Source: Diospyros lotus (lineage: Eukaryota; Streptophyta; Magnoliopsida; Ericales; Ebenaceae). Taken from it: 64,000 nucleotides of DNA. A program made the translations under genes and the position numbers. Of the stretch, positions 59,853 to 64,000 are shown piece after piece. The stretch is taken from contig NC_068340.1 of assembly GCF_014633365.1 (NCBI RefSeq), positions 22,113,879 through 22,177,878 of the forward strand. The letters run 5' to 3'. The notes under the pieces are model-generated. The model searched no databases. It was not told where the DNA came from and saw only the letters and a program-made list of their open reading frames with translations. How positions within the stretch are numbered: the stretch's first letter is position 1; each line of letters starts with the position of its first letter.

Positions 59853-62800
59853 ATGAGGAAGCATGGATGGCAGCTTCCTTATCATCCCCTCCAGGTATCT
59901 CCCCCCCGCCCTCGCTCTCTCTCTCTTTCTCTCTGTCCACATATATATCTATATGTGTATTTTGTTTTCAATTTTTTTTATTATTTTTCTCTTGAATCGC
60001 AGGTGGTAGCGGTGGCTGTATTTCTGGCATTGGGGTTTGCTTTTTATGTGTTCTTTGCTCCTTTTGTTGGGAAAAAGATGTTCCAGTACATTGCAATGGG
60101 GATCTACACTCCTCTTGTAAGCCATTTCAAGTTTTTGTTAATGTATTTTTTTTATATTTTGTTTCCATATGCCTGTTGTGTTTTTTAGTGGGGGAAGTTC
60201 TAAGATCTGTGTTTCCCCTTTTCCTGTTGGTTTCTGATTCACGATTTGAAGTTCTATCATCCCTTTCTCCAACTGGGTTCTTTCCCTTTCGGTTCCTTTT
60301 TTGTTTTCTTAAGATAATTTGTTCCAGGAAATTCTTCCTACCATATCACGATCTGTCACTTCTGCTGATAAGGGCAATTAGTTTGGTTGCTTGTCTTTTT
60401 GGCCTATTGTTGCACAACTTGACAGCCACTAGTTTTTGCACCACTTAGAAGCTGTTAATTTCAGCATTCCGGTTTTCGTCTTTTCCATCCGATTTATCAA
60501 AAACATTGGGTTTTGTCTCCTGTTTTGACAAGGATATATACTGTTTTCAGAGATTGGAATGCTTTGCGAGCCATTTGCTCATTTTAAACACCCTTCACAG
60601 AAAAATGAGTAAGATCTGGCCAGGATGGCTTAATTCAACACAACAAATGTGCTATGATTTATCTTAGAGAGATTTCAATATCTGCGTATTGAGTGTTACA
60701 GGGGACAATTTTTGGCAATCCTAGCCATAATTCTTAATCCCTTCTTTTCAAAGAAGAGGCAATGGGCGTTCCATCAGTTCAAATACGAAATATACGGTTC
60801 TAGGTTGCACAATTTGGTATCATTGTCCAATTCTTCACCATTGACAAAGGTTTTCTTGACAATTTTATCACAACTGTAAGTGTAAATGATCCAGTAAACA
60901 GAAGATAATGTTAAGTGCTGAGAAAATATGTCTTCTTGTTGCTTTTCTGATAGGTAGATAGCATCAAGCACAACTTTTTGCCGGAAACTGAAAATTTACC
61001 ATCCAGTAACATGTTGAGAAAGAAAATTAAACTGAGCATTGCCTGGATACATCCGCTAAAAATGATCAAATCTCGCTCCACTCTTTATAGGGAGAGGAGT
61101 AAATGTTGGGGAATCATGTTCTACACTATTGCACTGGTGGGTATTTGTGTGGGCATCATGTTTAATGTTAAATCCATTTTAAGTCCTATTTAAAGGACAC
61201 AAATATACAGCTAAATCTAATATTTTTTGGTGCCATTTTTATTCCCTTAAGGTAAAAATGGTTACCAGCTGGTATGGAGTGTTAAATGCGCAGAATGAGT
61301 GTTTTATGTGTTTTTCATGACAAGCACTTCTGTTTCACCATATTAATTGGGTTTATGCCCAACTAGTCAAGCTGTACCAATATCCTGCCCAAGTGGCAAA
61401 TGTCCAACGTGAGTGTGATGATTTTTGGAGTGTTTATGTATCATAGGTTTATATGCCATGCAAAGACAATTCTGTGTCCCATTTTGTTTGATCACTGTTA
61501 CATCAGATTGGTGCTTCCAATCTAATCTGTGTAATTTATTTTGGAATTTGCCTATTTAGTAAAGGAGCTACTGGAAATTCCATAAAAAAAAGAAAAAGAA
61601 AAGAGGAAAGGAGGGATCCCATATTGAATGGTAGAGATTGTAGGTATTTGTAAGTGTCTACATACATCTACTCATGGATTTAGAGCAATGGTTTGTTGTG
61701 AAAGTAAGAAGCATGCCCTAGTCTTGTGATTGTGGTTCATAAATCGAAGATATCTGAAAGAGTAGAGAAAGTGCGTTCGAATATCTATTTACAAGAATAA
61801 ATGAAATGTTAAAATTATATAAGGATCAAGTTGATAGGGCACACTATAGAATTTTAAGAGAGGGCAATTTGTTAAAGGTTAAGAAGAGAACTCAAGGTTT
61901 ATTTGAAAACTAATTTCATATGATACCTCGTAGGTTAACAGTGGGAACTATCTAGTTTACTAACTGTCTAATTGAAAGGTCTAGATATAATAAAAGGATT
62001 TACATATGCTATTCATAGATTTAAAAAAGTCTGATAGTCTTAGAAACATTTTATGGAGGGTTTTAGGGAAATTAGTAACCCAAATTTCTTATATACATTT
62101 TTTTAAAAGACATGTACCATAAAGTGAAAATGTCAGTCGGGGGAGATATTGGGCTTTTCCAATTACAATTTGATTATTTCAAGATTTTTCTCTTTGCTCT
62201 TGTGTTGAATCAACTCGCAAAGTACATCTAAGAAAAGGTGTATTGGTATATGTTATTTACATACGAAATTGATATTTACTTATGAAATTGTCTTGGTGGA
62301 TGATGCAAAAAAAAGATATGAATTTTAAGATTGAAATATGGATGAACACCTTAGAATCTAAATGCTTCAAGTTGAGCCAGTCAAAAATTGAATATGTTCA
62401 AGTAAGTTCAGTAACAATAGAAATATGATGGAATACAAGACTTGAAAATTAAGTTATTCTTAGAAAAAATAGTTTAGATATCCTTTGATCAATTGTCCAA
62501 AAAATGGGAGATTTACTTATGTAATGAAGGTAGGCAGATTAAAGTGGAGAAATGCACATGCAATTATAAATTCTTTTTTAAATTCAAAAGAAAAGTTTAA
62601 TTAGACATATATAAGACTCTTTGTTATATGGTTTAGAATGCCCGCGTAGCTAAGTATCAATATGTGTAAAATATGAATGCAATTGGGATGTGTATGTTGT
62701 GGTGGACATGCAAGCCATTGAAGACAATTAGAAACAAGATTATCCACAATAATGTTGGAGTGATGTTTATTGAAGATATATGCATAATACACGATTAAGA

Positions 62801-64000
62801 GGGTTGATCATATGAGAAGAATATTAATAGATGCGCATGTGAGTGAGGTGACTAGAGATGGAATGGGAGCTTGTAGCCCAAGAGGTACATAAAAACCAAG
62901 GACAGCTTGGTAAGAAACCCTTATTCATGACATGGGATGTTATGGCATTACAAAAGATGTGGCCATGAATAGAAATAGTTGAGAGATAGAATTCATGTAG
63001 TTGAGCTCACCTGGTGGGATTAAGGATTGCAATGTTGATGTTGTATTAGCTCATTTAATTTGGACATTACTAGGTAGAAGGAGGTTTAACCATTTTATAT
63101 CTATTGCAGTTATTATTTCTGCTAATGGGTAGTTATCATCAGTTGCTGAGAGGCACTTCGATGCTACTTAAATAAATTTAGATGGCCCCATATTTGCCTG
63201 TGTGCTAAAGCAGCCAATCTACCAATTACTAAACAAGGAAATTTCTGGTGTAATTTTTTTGGGAACATGAAAAGTGACTGAATGCAGGTCATCATCTTTT
63301 CATTACATTCAAATGCTGTAGGAAGAAGTTCCAAGACTTTTGTGCTAGATTCATCCCCTTGCCCTTTGTAATGAGATAAATAAAGACTTGATTCTCTTGG
63401 GTTTCTGGATGTCACTTGGTAGAATGATGTAACATCCGCATTTATTTATTTATTTTTTGCTATAGTTACTGATAGTTTTGTTTTATACTCAAAAGTCAAA
63501 ACTTTTTGAGAACCCATACTGTTTCACTATTGAATTTTCTTTCATGTGAATATATCCTTTCTGAAAAAGGCACAATTTTTTCTAGATCGAACTTTTCTTA
63601 ATATTTAATATCTTAGGTAAGCCTGTTGTTAAAACTTCGCGTGTTCTTCTTGCAGATTACGTGTGTCTTTGGCCTATATATTTGGTGTGCAGCAGCTGAT
63701 CCTGCAGACCCCGGAGTCTTCAAGTCCAAAAAGTATTGTAAGATTCCAGACAGCAAGAGTCATGCACTGTTCAAGGAATCTAAACTAGGAGGGGATTCAA
63801 CTTCATCAATACAGGAAGCAAATGCTGCTGCAGTTGGAGGGAAACCTCTTGACAAAGGCACAAAGGACATGGATACTGCTGCAGAAGATTATATTTCTGA
63901 AATTGAGAAGAACATGTCAAGTCAGCAATCATCCTGCTTTAGAGCTCTGCTGGCCCCTTTTGCTTGTTGCAATTGTTCAGGTGCACATGGAGAATCATCT
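59853..64000 (+). CDS. DHHC-type protein S-acyltransferase, N-terminal part (partial)
   Basis: Exons seen: 59853-59894, 60003-60116 and 63656 to the window end, all in phase 0. Exon 1 encodes MRKHGWQLPYHPLQ, the hallmark start of the plant PAT19-22 group. Exon 2 gives membrane segment 1 (VVAVAVFLALGFAFYVFFAP, then FVGKK). Exon 3 gives membrane segment 2 (ITCVFGLYIWCAAADPADPG) with the DPADPG motif, then a long cytosolic loop rich in Lys, Glu and Ser that ends with a Cys-rich patch (ACCNCSG). The catalytic DHHC-Cys-rich domain must follow beyond the window. Known role: these enzymes attach palmitate to cysteines of membrane proteins at Golgi, endosome or plasma membrane. The frame is intact as far as it is visible. 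Confidence 0.9.
61740..63080 (+). pseudogene. Decayed LINE reverse transcriptase in intron 2 of the S-acyltransferase gene
   Basis: Many frame changes and stops break it, but the order of motifs is that of a plant LINE ORF2. A SENQFGFMPRRST-like piece is near 61910-61960. An RT stretch follows with remnants of GGDI..FP, a VDD/ADD-type site near 62300 and ESK.FKLSQSKIEY near 62350-62390. Then come a GWLKWRNAHA-like piece near 62540-62570, a VDHMRRI piece near 62805 and the tail LTWWD near 63010-63020. The tail resembles the LINE end at 15170-15261. It is in sense orientation within the host intron (60117-63655). Confidence 0.65.

Noticed and set aside
1..64000. A new multi-gene biological system
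   Set aside because: All convincing genes belong to known plant families with unrelated roles, and the rest is explained by transposons, simple repeats or AT-rich intergenic DNA.

Overview
This is nuclear DNA from a flowering plant, most likely a broad-leaved (eudicot or related) woody species. The evidence is five recognisable host genes with spliceosomal introns, AT-rich intergenic DNA, abundant Copia, Gypsy, hAT, PIF/Harbinger, LINE and SINE remnants, and many microsatellites. The species cannot be fixed from the sequence. There are no bacterial-type operons, no CRISPR array and no confident tRNA or rRNA gene.

Layout. (1) 678-782 (+): the last coding exon of translation factor eIF5A. (2) 2073-19052 (-): a complete 12-exon gene for isopentenyl phosphate kinase (342 aa), convergent with eIF5A and stretched to 17 kb by insertions. 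Intron 8 holds a degraded but full-length Copia element (5816-12444) that itself carries two further insertions. Intron 10 holds an hAT-type non-autonomous element nested in an LTR-like unit, intron 4 a LINE 3' end, and intron 1 a probable Gypsy 3' end. A 1-kb inverted-repeat (foldback) element lies right upstream of its start codon. (3) 20223-35500: a repeat graveyard. It contains a solo LTR (21349-27568) split by a 3.7-kb hAT transposon (23161-26856), both with clear target-site duplications, and a PIF/Harbinger transposase split by tandem LTR-like repeats. (4) 35733-40071 (+): a group I WRKY transcription factor with two single-base frameshifts, one in each WRKY domain. (5) 41683-47088 (-): an 8-exon EDR2-like/DUF1336 protein with a myristoylation-type N-terminus. 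(6) 47089-59852: AT-rich intergenic DNA with microsatellites, a SINE and LTR-like remnants. (7) 59853 to the window end (+): the first three exons of a DHHC-type protein S-acyltransferase, with a decayed LINE in intron 2.

The host genes do unrelated jobs: translation elongation (eIF5A), return of isopentenyl phosphate to the isoprenoid pool (IPK), defence and stress transcription (WRKY), membrane-linked signalling (EDR2-like) and protein palmitoylation (PAT). I found no new multi-gene system. The most interesting signals are the nested transposon layers, the paired WRKY frameshifts, two GC-AG introns, and the foldback element sitting on the IPK promoter.
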